Part shown: positions 55,224-64,000 of the stretch, one piece after another
How positions within the stretch are numbered: the first letter of the stretch is position 1
Layout of the letters: the number at the start of each line of letters is the position of its first letter
Source of the DNA: Rickettsiella endosymbiont of Dermanyssus gallinae
GTDB lineage: Bacteria > Pseudomonadota > Gammaproteobacteria > Diplorickettsiales > Diplorickettsiaceae
NCBI RefSeq assembly: GCF_019285595.1
Contig: NZ_CP079094.1
Span: forward strand, 1,185,001 to 1,249,000
Length of the DNA stretch: 64,000 nt
Reading direction: 5' to 3'
Notes under the pieces: generated by a model
What the model saw: only the letters and a program-made list of their open reading frames with translations
The model's database searches: none
Told to the model about the DNA's origin: nothing
Position numbers and translations under genes: made by a program

Positions 55224-57017
55224 TTACTTGAATAAATTAAATAAACCTTTATTTTCTTGTTGCGTAGACGATTTAAGAATCTGTGAGAGCTGCTGAAGAT
55301 TGATATTCTGTTTAGATTCAAACAATGCTTTAATATTTTCTGTGCTTAATTCTAAGCCTTGTAAGTCACTACCTTGCATGGCTTGTTGGCACCAGTATAA
55401 AGCCTTATTTTGATCACTAAACGGTGGGGTTCGATAAAGATTAAATAGCTGTAGTTGTTTATCCGGATTCATTTCATGCGCTAATCGCTCTAAGATGAGC
55501 AGTGCCTCTGAATGTCCCAACTGCGCTGCTTTTATGAAATAATCAAATGCTTTTTCTTTATTATCAGATTGACACTGCAAGCCTAACTGAAATACTGAGT
55601 TCTTGTCCTCAGCTTTTTGATCGGTTGTCTTTTTATAGAAACTGAAAGGATTTTTTTTATTCTCTATAACTGGTTTTTCTTTTTTAGCATCATGGACCGA
55701 ATTATTTAGCTTTGAAGTAGTCTCTTTTAATATTTCTGGTTTTTTCTGATCTTTTAAATTATCTTGTTCTTTTGGTTTTTTTGAACGTGTTGGCGCTTGG
55801 GGAACGGTTGAATTTTTAGAAGAGGTTTGTTCTTCTTTATGAGCAATTGCTTCTTTCTGATCCGGTAGGTTTGTTTTATTTTTTGGCGTTTTTAAACTAT
55901 TTGGCTCTTTTGGAATTGCTGAGCTTTTAGAAGGCACTGGTTGTTTTTTAAATCCTAATAACTCATGTACTGTTGGTATTCTTCCAAATTGCTTATATAA
56001 AATGTCAAATCCTATGACTTCGTCGAATGTTGGTATTCTTCCAAGTTCTTTATGTAAAGTGTCAAACCCTAGTATTTCGTCAGAAGTTGGTTTTCTTCCA
56101 AGCTCTTTATAGAAAATACCAAATCCTAATCTTTCTTCACTTGTGAGTATTCTTCCAAATGCTTCACAGAAATTGCTATATTCTAGTGATTCATTAATCC
56201 CAGGCATTTCCCCCAGTTGTTTAGTGAGGATATCCCAGAGATTGGAGACACTGAGATCATCCTGAGTTTTTGAATTTGTAAGGATTTTTGTATGCTTTGG
56301 GCTCTCTAAGTCTTTTAAATCTTTTAGCTGATGTAATCGACAAGCCGCGATAGGATCACCTAGGGCTTTTGCTTTCTCATAGTACTGTACAGCAGAGTTA
56401 TAGTCCTCTATAAAAGAATTGATGGATAGTTCACTAGCAATCTCGCCTCTTTCATACATTTGAGCAAGATATAATGCCGCTTTTGGGTAGTCTTTACTGT
56501 ATGCAATCAATTCAGCTAAAGCTTTTTGGGAACCCGCAATAGCCGCTTTCCTATACCATATCAACGCAGTGGCTAAATCTTTTTTAATGCTTTGTTCAGG
56601 TGTAGATAAATGATCTTCTTTAAAAAGTAATGCCGCTCGATACATAGCGGGTGCATAGTTTTCCTTACTTGCTTTTTCATTGCCACCTATTTGCCATACC
56701 AAATTAGACCAGCTATTCCCTTTAACAATCTGTTCATAAAATTCCAATGCTGATTTCCATCTCTCACCACATTCGTTGTTTCTTCCTCCGTAATAAAAAG
56801 AATCAATAAAAGATTTCTCTTCCTCCGCAAGTTTGTGTAAATGGTAGTAAGCTTCTTTTTCTTTCCCTTTCTTAACTGCTTCTAAATAATATCTTTTCGC
56901 CAGTGTGAAGTCTTTTCTAAAATTGTAGTACCCGTAATGAAAGCACATACCAAAACTAAGGTCATCATGATTGCCAAGCGTGAAAATCAACGATTTTTTT
57001 AAAAACAATTTAAGCAT
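55224..57017 (-). CDS. Sel1/TPR-repeat protein with LGRxPTxDE tandem motif
   Basis: 597 aa. Residues ~30-240 are Sel1-like repeats (ALIWYRKAAIAGSQKALAEL, AVQYYEKAKALGDPIAACRL), which form helical scaffolds. Residues ~275-365 hold four consecutive ~21-aa units of the type LGRxPTxDExLGFDxLxKE (GRKPTSDEILGFDTLHKELG). A Lys/Pro-rich linker (~370-460) leads to another Sel1 unit and a Gln-rich end. No signal peptide. Such proteins are common type IV effectors in Legionellales, and position next to the toxin-like gene fits. Function not known. Confidence 0.7.
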   Translation of the reverse strand: MLKLFLKKSLIFTLGNHDDLSFGMCFHYGYYNFRKDFTLAKRYYLEAVKKGKEKEAYYHLHKLAEEEKSFIDSFYYGGRNNECGERWKSALEFYEQIVKGNSWSNLVWQIGGNEKASKENYAPAMYRAALLFKEDHLSTPEQSIKKDLATALIWYRKAAIAGSQKALAELIAYSKDYPKAALYLAQMYERGEIASELSINSFIEDYNSAVQYYEKAKALGDPIAACRLHQLKDLKDLESPKHTKILTNSKTQDDLSVSNLWDILTKQLGEMPGINESLEYSNFCEAFGRILTSEERLGFGIFYKELGRKPTSDEILGFDTLHKELGRIPTFDEVIGFDILYKQFGRIPTVHELLGFKKQPVPSKSSAIPKEPNSLKTPKNKTNLPDQKEAIAHKEEQTSSKNSTVPQAPTRSKKPKEQDNLKDQKKPEILKETTSKLNNSVHDAKKEKPVIENKKNPFSFYKKTTDQKAEDKNSVFQLGLQCQSDNKEKAFDYFIKAAQLGHSEALLILERLAHEMNPDKQLQLFNLYRTPPFSDQNKALYWCQQAMQGSDLQGLELSTENIKALFESKQNINLQQLSQILKSSTQQENKGLFNLFK

Positions 57018-57159
57018 CGATTGTTTTTTTATCCCTATTGTATTTTTTCTAATGCAAATTAATTTCTATGAAAGTATATTCTATTTTTATCTATTAAATC
57101 TAGCGATAACACTTTATTTATTTTTTATATGATAATAATTCACTACTAAAAGAAATTTA

Positions 57160-57405
57160 TTTTTTGCAGAAGCTAAGTAAGCTATTACCCACTATATTGA
57201 GCTAGCTATTTGGAGTCTAGTAGACTGTAAATACTTCTAAGCTTGATTCATAAAGGCTGCCCGCCCATTTCACGATGTGAAAACCAGCCAAGACCTCACT
57301 TTTCCATCGTCTCTACGATACTTGTAAAACTGAGGTCTTGGCTGTTGGGCGGGCATAACAATAAATCAAAGTAGAAGTAGTAGGAAGGAGAGAGAAGGAA
57401 GAAGA
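57160..57405. repeat. Right arm of the ~245-bp inverted repeat
   Basis: Inverted partner of 36895-37138. The three-way structure is repeated at 57259-57354: GCCCGCCCA/TGGGCGGGC outside, GCCAAGACCTCA/TGAGGTCTTGGC and TTTCAC/GTGAAA inside, with the small loop GAT instead of GAA. The 463-bp gap 57018-57480 otherwise holds only AT-rich sequence, including the likely promoter of the PIN-like gene. Confidence 0.85.
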
Positions 57406-57480
57406 AAAAAACAACATATAAAAGCCATTTCATTGTTATAGACTTATAATGTATTTTTAATAATAAGGATTTTATTTACG

Positions 57481-58353
57481 ATGAAGCAATCGATCTTCTT
57501 AGATACCTGTGTCATTAGTAATCTGGTAGAACTTGGTATTTCCCCAAAAGAATTTAATGATATTTTAAATAAAAAAAATTTGATACCTGTTATAAGTCCA
57601 TATGTAACCTATGAACTTGCCAAAACCCTTACAAGTAAAAATCCTACTAAAACCTTTGATGACTTCTCTTTTATTAAAATTTTGAATCCAGAGTGTTGCT
57701 ACCTCAGTACAGAGCTTTATATGTCTGAAGTTAAAAGGATAAAGGACGATACGCCTGTAGAATATTTTTCAAGTGACTGGAGGAAAACTGCCTTACTTCA
57801 AGAGGGAGATAACTTAAAAGATGCAAAGCATAAAGCAGATGCTATAGGGTATATCGAAGAACGTCAACATTACTTCAATATATCTCGGGCAACTTGGTAT
57901 CCGATCCAATATGAAAAATTCAAAAAATATAAACAAGGCTTTCAGCGCTTACTTTTTGAATTTTTAGGTGATTTTAAAGATAACCCTGATAAAATAGATT
58001 ATGTTCGAAAGCTAATTCAGCGTGCTACGAATGAGCAAGGTATTTTAAGTGACAAGGAAGTAATTAAATTTTATTACAATATGTCGGGTTATCCGGCACT
58101 TAAATCTCTTCTTTATTCTCAGTTGTATTTGGGTTTTCTAACTGAAACAAATCGTCAAACGCCAGCTAAGGATAGATTTTTTGATGCTAGCATATTGATA
58201 GAAGCATCGTATTGCGCTTATTTTTTGAGTGCCGATTATGATCTTATTTATAAACATGCAAAACACATCAATCCTCATATCAATCTAATTTATTTAGATG
58301 AGTTTTTGAAACAAGAAAAGATAAAAAGACAAAATGTAGCAGAACCCAGTTAA
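57481..58353 (+). CDS. PIN-like nuclease-fold protein
   Basis: 290 aa. The start MKQSIFLDTCVISNLVELG has the first PIN Asp; YVTYELAKTL supplies the conserved Glu region; DRFFDASILIEASYCAYFLS ADYDLIY near residue 235 holds the C-terminal acidic residues. The layout is that of PIN-domain RNases with a long inserted helical region. Many PIN genes are toxins or defence nucleases, but no antitoxin gene is visible beside it. It occupies the slot filled by the helicase in copy 1. Confidence 0.65.
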   Translation: MKQSIFLDTCVISNLVELGISPKEFNDILNKKNLIPVISPYVTYELAKTLTSKNPTKTFDDFSFIKILNPECCYLSTELYMSEVKRIKDDTPVEYFSSDWRKTALLQEGDNLKDAKHKADAIGYIEERQHYFNISRATWYPIQYEKFKKYKQGFQRLLFEFLGDFKDNPDKIDYVRKLIQRATNEQGILSDKEVIKFYYNMSGYPALKSLLYSQLYLGFLTETNRQTPAKDRFFDASILIEASYCAYFLSADYDLIYKHAKHINPHINLIYLDEFLKQEKIKRQNVAEPS

Positions 58354-58417
58354 AAAGTTACCCATAGTCGCTTGGACTTTTTTGAAGAGTCCCGCGCCTA
58401 TGGATAACTTTTTTAAC
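58349..58417 (+). terminator. Long hairpin terminator after the PIN-like gene
   Basis: GTTAAAAAGTTACCCATAG at 58349 pairs, with minor bulges, with CTATGGATAACTTTTTTAAC ending at 58417. The stem is over 15 bp and its 3' arm carries a T6 run. It overlaps the gene's stop and separates it from the transfer operon. Confidence 0.75.
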
Positions 58418-58439
58418 TATTTTTTGCTTCAATATCACT

Positions 58440-58497
58440 TGATTTTCATTAAAAGAGTATCCATTATTTATATAAAAGTAATTAGGATAATTCTTTT
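58440..58497 (+). promoter_or_regulatory. Conserved promoter region of the transfer operon (copy 2)
   Basis: Matches 33758-33830: GTATCCATTAT, TATATAAAAG and AATTAGGATAATTCTTTTTT end directly at the TTG start. Conservation stops upstream, at the border with the different cargo genes, so this is probably the shared control region. Confidence 0.55.
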
Positions 58498-59142
58498 TTG
58501 AAATTAACATCACGTGATGTAGAAATTTTAAAATTTATCAATGAATTTGGTTTCTGTGAAATGCCGCAGATCAACCAACGCTTTTCTTTGCGAAAACCCC
58601 GTAATTACCAATTACTCAGTAAACTAGTCCGCCATAATTTGTTACAACATGAACGAATTTGGCATATGAAACATGGAGTATTTCGCTTAACGCCGGCTGG
58701 CGCACGTTTCACGCCATTACCACACATGCGCCAACTTAACTTTGCAAATTATTACCATGATCGCATGGTAATAAATCTTCATATTAAGTTAATGACAATT
58801 TATCCGGATGCCACTTGGATTAGCGAACGAAAACTAAAGCATGAGAAATGTAAACTAGGTGTGGGCAAAGAAGGCCATTTACCGGATGGGATATTAATGT
58901 TTCCCGATGGAAAACAGGTGGCTATTGAAGTAGAACTTTCCTCTAAAAGCAGACAACGTTTAGATGACATCCTAAAAACCTATGCGACCCAATTTACCTT
59001 ACAAGAAGTTTGGTATTTTTGTCATGAATCGATGGTGCCTCGATTGAAAGAAGCTGCAAAAGCGATGCCCTTTGTCAAAATTCATGCACTAAAACCATTT
59101 TTAGAAAAAAATCCTATCAACGCGGATATCCATGCAGGATAG
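58498..59142 (+). CDS. Winged-helix/nuclease-like mobilisation protein (copy 2)
   Basis: 214 aa, same length as the copy at 33113 and very similar, with TTG start. The winged helix reads EFGFCEMPQINQRFSLRKPR; the C-terminal half has LPDGILMFPDGKQVAIEVEL SSKSRQRLDDILKTY. Differences cluster in the middle (YHDRMVINLHIKLMTIYPDA). It overlaps virD4 by 11 nt. Role in DNA transfer inferred from position. Confidence 0.65.
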   Translation: MKLTSRDVEILKFINEFGFCEMPQINQRFSLRKPRNYQLLSKLVRHNLLQHERIWHMKHGVFRLTPAGARFTPLPHMRQLNFANYYHDRMVINLHIKLMTIYPDATWISERKLKHEKCKLGVGKEGHLPDGILMFPDGKQVAIEVELSSKSRQRLDDILKTYATQFTLQEVWYFCHESMVPRLKEAAKAMPFVKIHALKPFLEKNPINADIHAG

Positions 59143-60829
59143 TGGTTTCCTGGAGCATCCACGCGAAATTATTCAATGGTTATTAATTGCGCTTTGTTGT
59201 TTATGGCAAAGCTTAGTAGCTTTGCTTGGTCTTTTACTTTTTCTTATCTTAATCCGAGTATTTCGTTATTCCGTTTGGTTGATACTTTTAGTGGGTATAG
59301 TGTTGGCACTCGCCAGTAGTTTCTTCATCGAATGGCAATCACATTTTAGCTTATCATTTTTTGAATTGATGCACGCCTGCTTTGAGCAAAATCTGACATT
59401 TTGGAAAATAGTGTTTAGTCGCGGTTTTAGCGCGGCATTAAGGTTTATTTATCAACAGGGAATTGATTATGCGCTTGGCTTTCCCTTCCTGTTTGCGGGC
59501 TTATTTGGCATGACAGAATGGATTCCGAACTCTACACACGAATGGGAATTGAAGGCCATTCAAAGGGGCATGGAATCCTCATCGAAGCAGCATACGTTAA
59601 ATTGGAAAAAATATTTTCTTAAACCGAACAAACAAGTCCAAGAAGGAACGCTTTTAGGCTTCTCTGACGCGCAAGAAGCGATTGTTGTACCTGACAGCGC
59701 TATCAATCAGATGCTCTTGGTATTGGGCACCACAGGCGGTGGTAAAACGGTTACTTTGCGACGCTTTTATCAACGCGCTGTGCAACAAGCGTATCCCTTG
59801 ATTATTATCGATGGTAAACCCACCGAAGAAAATGTCGCCTGGCTACAGAAAAAATCACAGGAGCACAGACGTACTTTCTATGGCTTTAACTGCGCAGACA
59901 ATCACCACTATGATCCCTTAGCGCACGGCGGTTATACTGAGCTTAAAGATAAATTAATCAGCCTTAAAGATCAGTGGGAAAACGATTATTACCGTTCGAT
60001 TGCTGAAGATTACTTACAAACTACGTTTGAAGTGCTGTTACATTTGAACAAACCCTTTGATTTAAAAACCGTTGTTAATTGTTTAGATTTTCGAGAGTTG
60101 GCGCTTAAAACGCGCGGCATCACCAATGAAACACTTAAAAGCCGTGTACTCCGTTTACAACAGTATGATGCGAAAGATATTACGGGATTACAGGCGCATT
60201 TGAATTTATTAATCCATTCTGAACTCGGTGCTTTTTTTGAAAAAACGGATAATACCTTTAATTTAGAAGAAATCATTCAAACCAACAGCGTAGTGTATTT
60301 TGCCCTACCCGCCTTACGTTTTCCCAGCTTTGCGAAGGTTCTAGGTAAATTAATCATCAATGATATCAAAGCAGTCATTGATCGCTTAGAAACCAAGCAG
60401 CGTATTTTTACGGTATTTGACGAGTTCTCTGTCTTTGCCGGCGAACAAGTGTTAAACCTCGTGAATATGGGACGTGGCAAAGGCATTCACGCTATTTTTG
60501 GTACCCAGGGTTTAGCCGATTTAAAACGTGTCGATGATAATTTTGGTAATCAACTATTAAATTGTGTGAATACGTTAATTTGTCATCGATTGAATGATCA
60601 TGAAAGTGCGGAGAGTGTTGCGAGCTGGGTTGGCACCGAAGATGGATTTGACGTTACTGCTCAGATTAGCGAGGACAATTCAACCGGAATGGGTAGTGTA
60701 AAGCGTAATAAATCCTTCATTATTCACCCTGATTCCATTAAACAAGAATTACAATCTGGCGAAGCGTTTTACATTAGTAAAGTGAACAAATTTCAACATA
60801 AAAAAGTAAAGATTATTTTTACAAAATAA
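59132..60829 (+). CDS. virD4: Type IV coupling protein VirD4/TraD-like (copy 2)
   Basis: 565 aa, nearly colinear with the copy at 31426. Two N-terminal hydrophobic regions; Walker A LVLGTTGGGKTVTLRRF; Walker B FTVFDEFSVFAGEQV; sensor FGTQGLADLKRVDDN. Changes are spread thinly, mostly in the N-terminal membrane region. Both copies look active, so the cell may have two coupling proteins of overlapping specificity. Confidence 0.93.
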   Translation: MQDSGFLEHPREIIQWLLIALCCLWQSLVALLGLLLFLILIRVFRYSVWLILLVGIVLALASSFFIEWQSHFSLSFFELMHACFEQNLTFWKIVFSRGFSAALRFIYQQGIDYALGFPFLFAGLFGMTEWIPNSTHEWELKAIQRGMESSSKQHTLNWKKYFLKPNKQVQEGTLLGFSDAQEAIVVPDSAINQMLLVLGTTGGGKTVTLRRFYQRAVQQAYPLIIIDGKPTEENVAWLQKKSQEHRRTFYGFNCADNHHYDPLAHGGYTELKDKLISLKDQWENDYYRSIAEDYLQTTFEVLLHLNKPFDLKTVVNCLDFRELALKTRGITNETLKSRVLRLQQYDAKDITGLQAHLNLLIHSELGAFFEKTDNTFNLEEIIQTNSVVYFALPALRFPSFAKVLGKLIINDIKAVIDRLETKQRIFTVFDEFSVFAGEQVLNLVNMGRGKGIHAIFGTQGLADLKRVDDNFGNQLLNCVNTLICHRLNDHESAESVASWVGTEDGFDVTAQISEDNSTGMGSVKRNKSFIIHPDSIKQELQSGEAFYISKVNKFQHKKVKIIFTK

Positions 60830-60914
60830 TTAAAAAATATCTATTTTTATAGTGTTTTTTAATAAAAAATAAGTTATAATATCTTTATTAAATTCCTCAC
60901 TTTTTATTAAAAAT

Positions 60915-61226
60915 ATGACATTAAGAAAAGGGAAAAAAAGAAGATTTCAACTGATTTATTTAACAATGGGTCTTTCCTTATTTTTCCCTTCATTGTCATG
61001 GGCCTATGGTGGTGAAACACCGGTGAGTCAAGGTTTAAATTGGGTTATTGATTTCATGTATGGCGGCACGGGACTGGCTGTTGCAACAATATCTATTATT
61101 GCTGTCGGATTGTTATGTGTTAGCCATCGCATCGAGTGGAAATATTTTATACAAACCTTAATCGGTATCGCCGTTATATTTGGCGCCAGTGGTATTGCAA
61201 GCACAATACATGGCCTCATTTTTTAA
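60915..61226 (+). CDS. virB2: Type IV secretion major pilin VirB2 (copy 2)
   Basis: 103 aa: signal sequence (LIYLTMGLSLFFPSLSWA), mature start YGGETPVSQGLNWVIDFM, and two helices (LAVATISIIAVGLLCVSHR, FIQTLIGIAVIFGASGIAS). More diverged from copy 1 than VirD4 is, as expected for an exposed pilin. It starts 86 bp after virD4, after an AT-rich gap. Confidence 0.85.
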   Translation: MTLRKGKKRRFQLIYLTMGLSLFFPSLSWAYGGETPVSQGLNWVIDFMYGGTGLAVATISIIAVGLLCVSHRIEWKYFIQTLIGIAVIFGASGIASTIHGLIF

Positions 61227-61250
61227 TAAAAACGATAACAAGGAATGACT

Positions 61251-61547
61251 GTGAAAAATTATCCGATCGAAGTTGACGCCTTAGCATTGGCATTAACACG
61301 ACCACCGGTATTTATGGGCATTCCACTACGTTTGTTTTTCGCTAATGTAGCGGTAAACATGATGGTTTGTATTGATCTTCATACCTTAATGGGTATTCCT
61401 TTGTTTGGTGCCATACACCTGATTTTATTTCGGTTAGCGATGAAGGATTTACAATTTTTTCAATTATGGTTGAAGTATTTTACGCAAACGCCGCCTGTTT
61501 TAAACAGTGGCTTTTGGGGCGGCACGAATAGTTATCAGCCTGGATAA
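61251..61547 (+). CDS. virB3: Type IV secretion protein VirB3 (copy 2)
   Basis: 98 aa from GTG 61251. An ATG two codons earlier touches the AAGGA ribosome site, leaving no spacing, and copy 1 also uses GTG. The protein (KNYPIEVDALALALTRPPVF) is almost identical to copy 1 apart from a few conservative changes (FGAIHLILFRLAMKD). Confidence 0.88.
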   Translation: MKNYPIEVDALALALTRPPVFMGIPLRLFFANVAVNMMVCIDLHTLMGIPLFGAIHLILFRLAMKDLQFFQLWLKYFTQTPPVLNSGFWGGTNSYQPG

Positions 61548-61550
61548 AAC

Positions 61551-63971
61551 ATGCTGTCTAAAATAAGAAAGCTTGGACATAACCCATCAAACCGACGACT
61601 CAGAAACGAAGCTAATGCTTCACGACACATTAATATTATAGGGCACTATAACGATGACACGTTGATTGATAAAAGTGGCAAACTCATTCAGATCATTCAA
61701 CTGTCAGGCATTGATGGCCTCACACACAGTGAAGCCACCTTAGATGCCTATAAAAATCGCCGAAATAGTTTGTTAAAAAGTTTTTCCTCTGAATATGCGA
61801 TTTATTTTTGGACAGTGTGCCGTCAAACCATCGCTTTCCCTGCGGGAGAGTTTCAGTCAGGCTTTGCACAGCAACTCAATGAAAAATATCGTCAAAAAAT
61901 TCAGCAGCGCCCTATGTTTCAGAATGACATGTACATTGGTATCGTCACAAAACCGGCTGAAGGTATTTTAAATCAAAGTTTTAATTGGTTTAAAAAACTA
62001 AACCATCAAGCCGATAAATTTGCACAGCAACAACAATTACTTAAAACATACGAAGCCTTAGTGGCCGTCACTCAAAAAGTATTACAAACCTTATCGGATT
62101 ATCAACCTAAATTATTGGGTGTTTATCAAAACAATGGCATTACATTTTCTGCGCCTTTAACGTTTATCGATCAATTGATCAATGGGGATAAGCTGTCTAT
62201 CCCTTTACTCAAACAGGATGCTTGCACGTATTTACCGAGGAAACGATTATTTTTTAATCGACATACTGGCACGATTGAATATCGCACTAGTGATCAGTTG
62301 AAGCAATTTGCTGCGGTTATTTCGATTAAAGCGTATCCAGCAATGACTTATCAAGGATTATTAGACGGTCTTAATTCGCTACGGATGGAATATACGCTAA
62401 CGCAGTCTTTTAGATTTTATGACCGCTATCTTGCCAAAGCACGTTTACGTGATCAGCAGCATGATATGCAGCAAACCAAAGAAGAATCTGTACGACAAAC
62501 CGAACAAATTGATGAGTCTTTTGATGATACCGCCAGTGGTGAAGTGAATTATGGCAAACATCATTTTAGTTTAGTGTGCTATGCAGAAACCTTAGAACAA
62601 TTAAACCAACACGTGGGCGAAATCATCGCCTTGTTATCCGATCGCGATATCGTGTGTGTTCGAGAGGATGTAGGTTGTGAGTGTGGCTTCTGGGCGCAGT
62701 TACCAGGTAATTTTGGTTACATTGTCAGAGAAGCCGATATCTCTACTAAAAATATCGCCGCCTTTGCGAGCTTGCATGACTCCCCTTCTGGCCAACGTGA
62801 ACATAATTTCTGGGGTAATGCGGTCACGGTATTAGAAACCTTATCCGGTAGTCCGTATTATTTTAATTTTCATGATAGAGATGTCGGTAACTTTATGGTG
62901 GTCGGTGCCACCGGCAGTGGTAAAACCGTACTGGTTGGATTTCTGATTGCACAGAGTATGAAGTTTGGCGGCAAACGTGTGATCTTTGATAAAGATCGCG
63001 GATTGGAAATCTTAGTCAGGGCTTTGAGTGGGACTTATGAAGTTTTAAAACCTAGCATTGCCACGGGGTTTAATCCCTGCCAATTAGCGGATACTTCAGA
63101 AAATCGTACCTTCCTATTACAACTCTTTAAACAACTTTTAAAATATCCTACGAAGCCATTAGATGAATCCGATATCAAAGTGATAGAAGAAACCATTACT
63201 GGCCTGTATCGTTTGGATCCGAGCGAAAGACAGTTTTGTCATATTGCACCGTTCTTCGGTAAAAATAGTAAAGGATCACTGCGCGCACGCTTTGAGTCAT
63301 GGCACAGTGACCGTGAAAATAGCTGGTTATTTGATAATCAACAGGATTGTTTTGAACAGCAGCGTTACGAATCTGATGTTATTGGTTTAGATTTAAGCCA
63401 TATTCTAAAAGACGAATCCTGCAAAACACCGACCTTGATGTATTTATTACATCGCTTTAGTCAACAACTGGAAGGTCAACGTGGCCTTATCTTTCTTGAT
63501 GAAGCCTGGTTGGCCTTACAAGATGATTATTTTAAAAACATTATCAATGATTTATCTCGAACACCGCGCAAGAAAAATAATTGTTTTGGCCTGGCAACAC
63601 AAGCTGCTTTTGATACTACCTCATCTGCAAATCAGGCCGCTATTAACGAAGCGGCGGCGTGTAAGATCTTTTTTCCCAATCCGATGGCGGATCGAAAAAC
63701 GTATATTGAGCATTTCGGTTTAAGCGACCGCGAATTTGAACTGATTAAAACCTTACCCAATGATAGCCATTATTTTCTACTGAACTATGGCCGAGGTAAA
63801 ACATCGGTCGTCTTAAGAGCCAATCTACAACATATGGATGATGAAATTGCTATCATTTCAGGGCGCACTGAAACCATCGCTCTCCTCGATATCATTCGTG
63901 CTGAAGTCGGCAATGATCCAAACATTTGGCTACCGATTTTCCATCAGCGGAGAAAATCACATGCGGGTTAA
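61551..63971 (+). CDS. virB4: Type IV secretion ATPase VirB4 (copy 2)
   Basis: 806 aa, same length as copy 1. Walker A VVGATGSGKTVLVGF and Walker B GLIFLDEAWLALQDDYF match the family consensus, including the Trp lost in copy 1. NNCFGLATQAAFDTTSSANQ is the sensor region. Differences from copy 1 cluster near the N-terminus and at residues ~205-245. It overlaps virB5 by 11 nt. Confidence 0.94.
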   Translation: MLSKIRKLGHNPSNRRLRNEANASRHINIIGHYNDDTLIDKSGKLIQIIQLSGIDGLTHSEATLDAYKNRRNSLLKSFSSEYAIYFWTVCRQTIAFPAGEFQSGFAQQLNEKYRQKIQQRPMFQNDMYIGIVTKPAEGILNQSFNWFKKLNHQADKFAQQQQLLKTYEALVAVTQKVLQTLSDYQPKLLGVYQNNGITFSAPLTFIDQLINGDKLSIPLLKQDACTYLPRKRLFFNRHTGTIEYRTSDQLKQFAAVISIKAYPAMTYQGLLDGLNSLRMEYTLTQSFRFYDRYLAKARLRDQQHDMQQTKEESVRQTEQIDESFDDTASGEVNYGKHHFSLVCYAETLEQLNQHVGEIIALLSDRDIVCVREDVGCECGFWAQLPGNFGYIVREADISTKNIAAFASLHDSPSGQREHNFWGNAVTVLETLSGSPYYFNFHDRDVGNFMVVGATGSGKTVLVGFLIAQSMKFGGKRVIFDKDRGLEILVRALSGTYEVLKPSIATGFNPCQLADTSENRTFLLQLFKQLLKYPTKPLDESDIKVIEETITGLYRLDPSERQFCHIAPFFGKNSKGSLRARFESWHSDRENSWLFDNQQDCFEQQRYESDVIGLDLSHILKDESCKTPTLMYLLHRFSQQLEGQRGLIFLDEAWLALQDDYFKNIINDLSRTPRKKNNCFGLATQAAFDTTSSANQAAINEAAACKIFFPNPMADRKTYIEHFGLSDREFELIKTLPNDSHYFLLNYGRGKTSVVLRANLQHMDDEIAIISGRTETIALLDIIRAEVGNDPNIWLPIFHQRRKSHAG

Positions 63972-64000
63972 AATTATACTATTAAGCTGGTTGATATTTT
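63961..64000 (+). CDS. virB5: Type IV secretion minor pilin VirB5, start only (copy 2)
   Basis: ATG at 63961 overlaps the virB4 stop exactly as in copy 1. The visible residues, MRVKIILLSWLIF, are the start of a signal peptide like copy 1's MRLKLVKIMTLSLL. The gene runs off the right edge. Confidence 0.8.
   Translation, partial: MRVKIILLSWLIF

Overview
The window comes from a low-GC gammaproteobacterium, most likely an intracellular Legionellales (Coxiella/Rickettsiella-type). This is an inference from gene order and content; there is no rRNA gene to confirm it. Positions 1-20026 are mostly chromosomal backbone, read largely on the minus strand. The run rpsB-tsf-pyrH-frr-uppS-cdsA-dxr-bamA-skp-lpxD-fabZ-lpxA-lpxB-rnhB makes ribosome parts, undecaprenyl and CDP-DAG lipid precursors, the outer-membrane assembly machine and lipid A. 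rseP, usually found just before bamA, is absent and a small dispersed repeat lies in its place. A two-gene module (TauD-like dioxygenase and ATP-grasp enzyme), wrbA, hda, pgsA, an IHF-like gene and obg-rpmA-rplU follow.

From tRNA-Asn (20027-20102) onward the window is accessory DNA built from integrated elements. Element 1 has an integrase and AlpA-like gene beside tRNA-Asn, then a complete VirB/VirD4 type IV secretion system on the minus strand (22770-33757), a helicase with a nuclease-like N-terminus, and a tightly coupled operon encoding second MurA and MurB enzymes, a GSCFA protein, a NUDIX hydrolase, a methyltransferase and a dual-specificity phosphatase. That operon is cut at its upstream end by a 44-bp tRNA 3' fragment (43178-43221). 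Element 2 starts there with a second integrase/AlpA/regulator set and replication-type genes, then effector- or toxin-like genes (a 1354-aa J-domain protein with a nuclease-like C-terminus, a DUF4304 gene, a Sel1-repeat protein), a PIN-like gene, and the start of a second VirB/VirD4 system on the plus strand that runs off the right edge. The two secretion clusters face each other in inverted orientation, each preceded by a different cargo gene and by one arm of an approximately 245-bp inverted repeat.

The most striking feature is a 247-bp, GC-rich, highly structured, ORF-less element present in five nearly identical copies (14530, 14855, 20587, 22036, 37425). Four copies lie inside reading frames, all in the sense orientation, with no target duplication. 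Removing exactly these 247 bases restores uninterrupted proteins: it rebuilds the catalytic cysteine of a phosphatase, rejoins an integrase to match its element-free paralogue in the same window, and rejoins an ATP-grasp enzyme that carries two copies. This is what an RNA intron spreading through protein genes would look like. A non-autonomous IS200/IS605-like insertion is the main alternative, and I see no clear group I or group II core.
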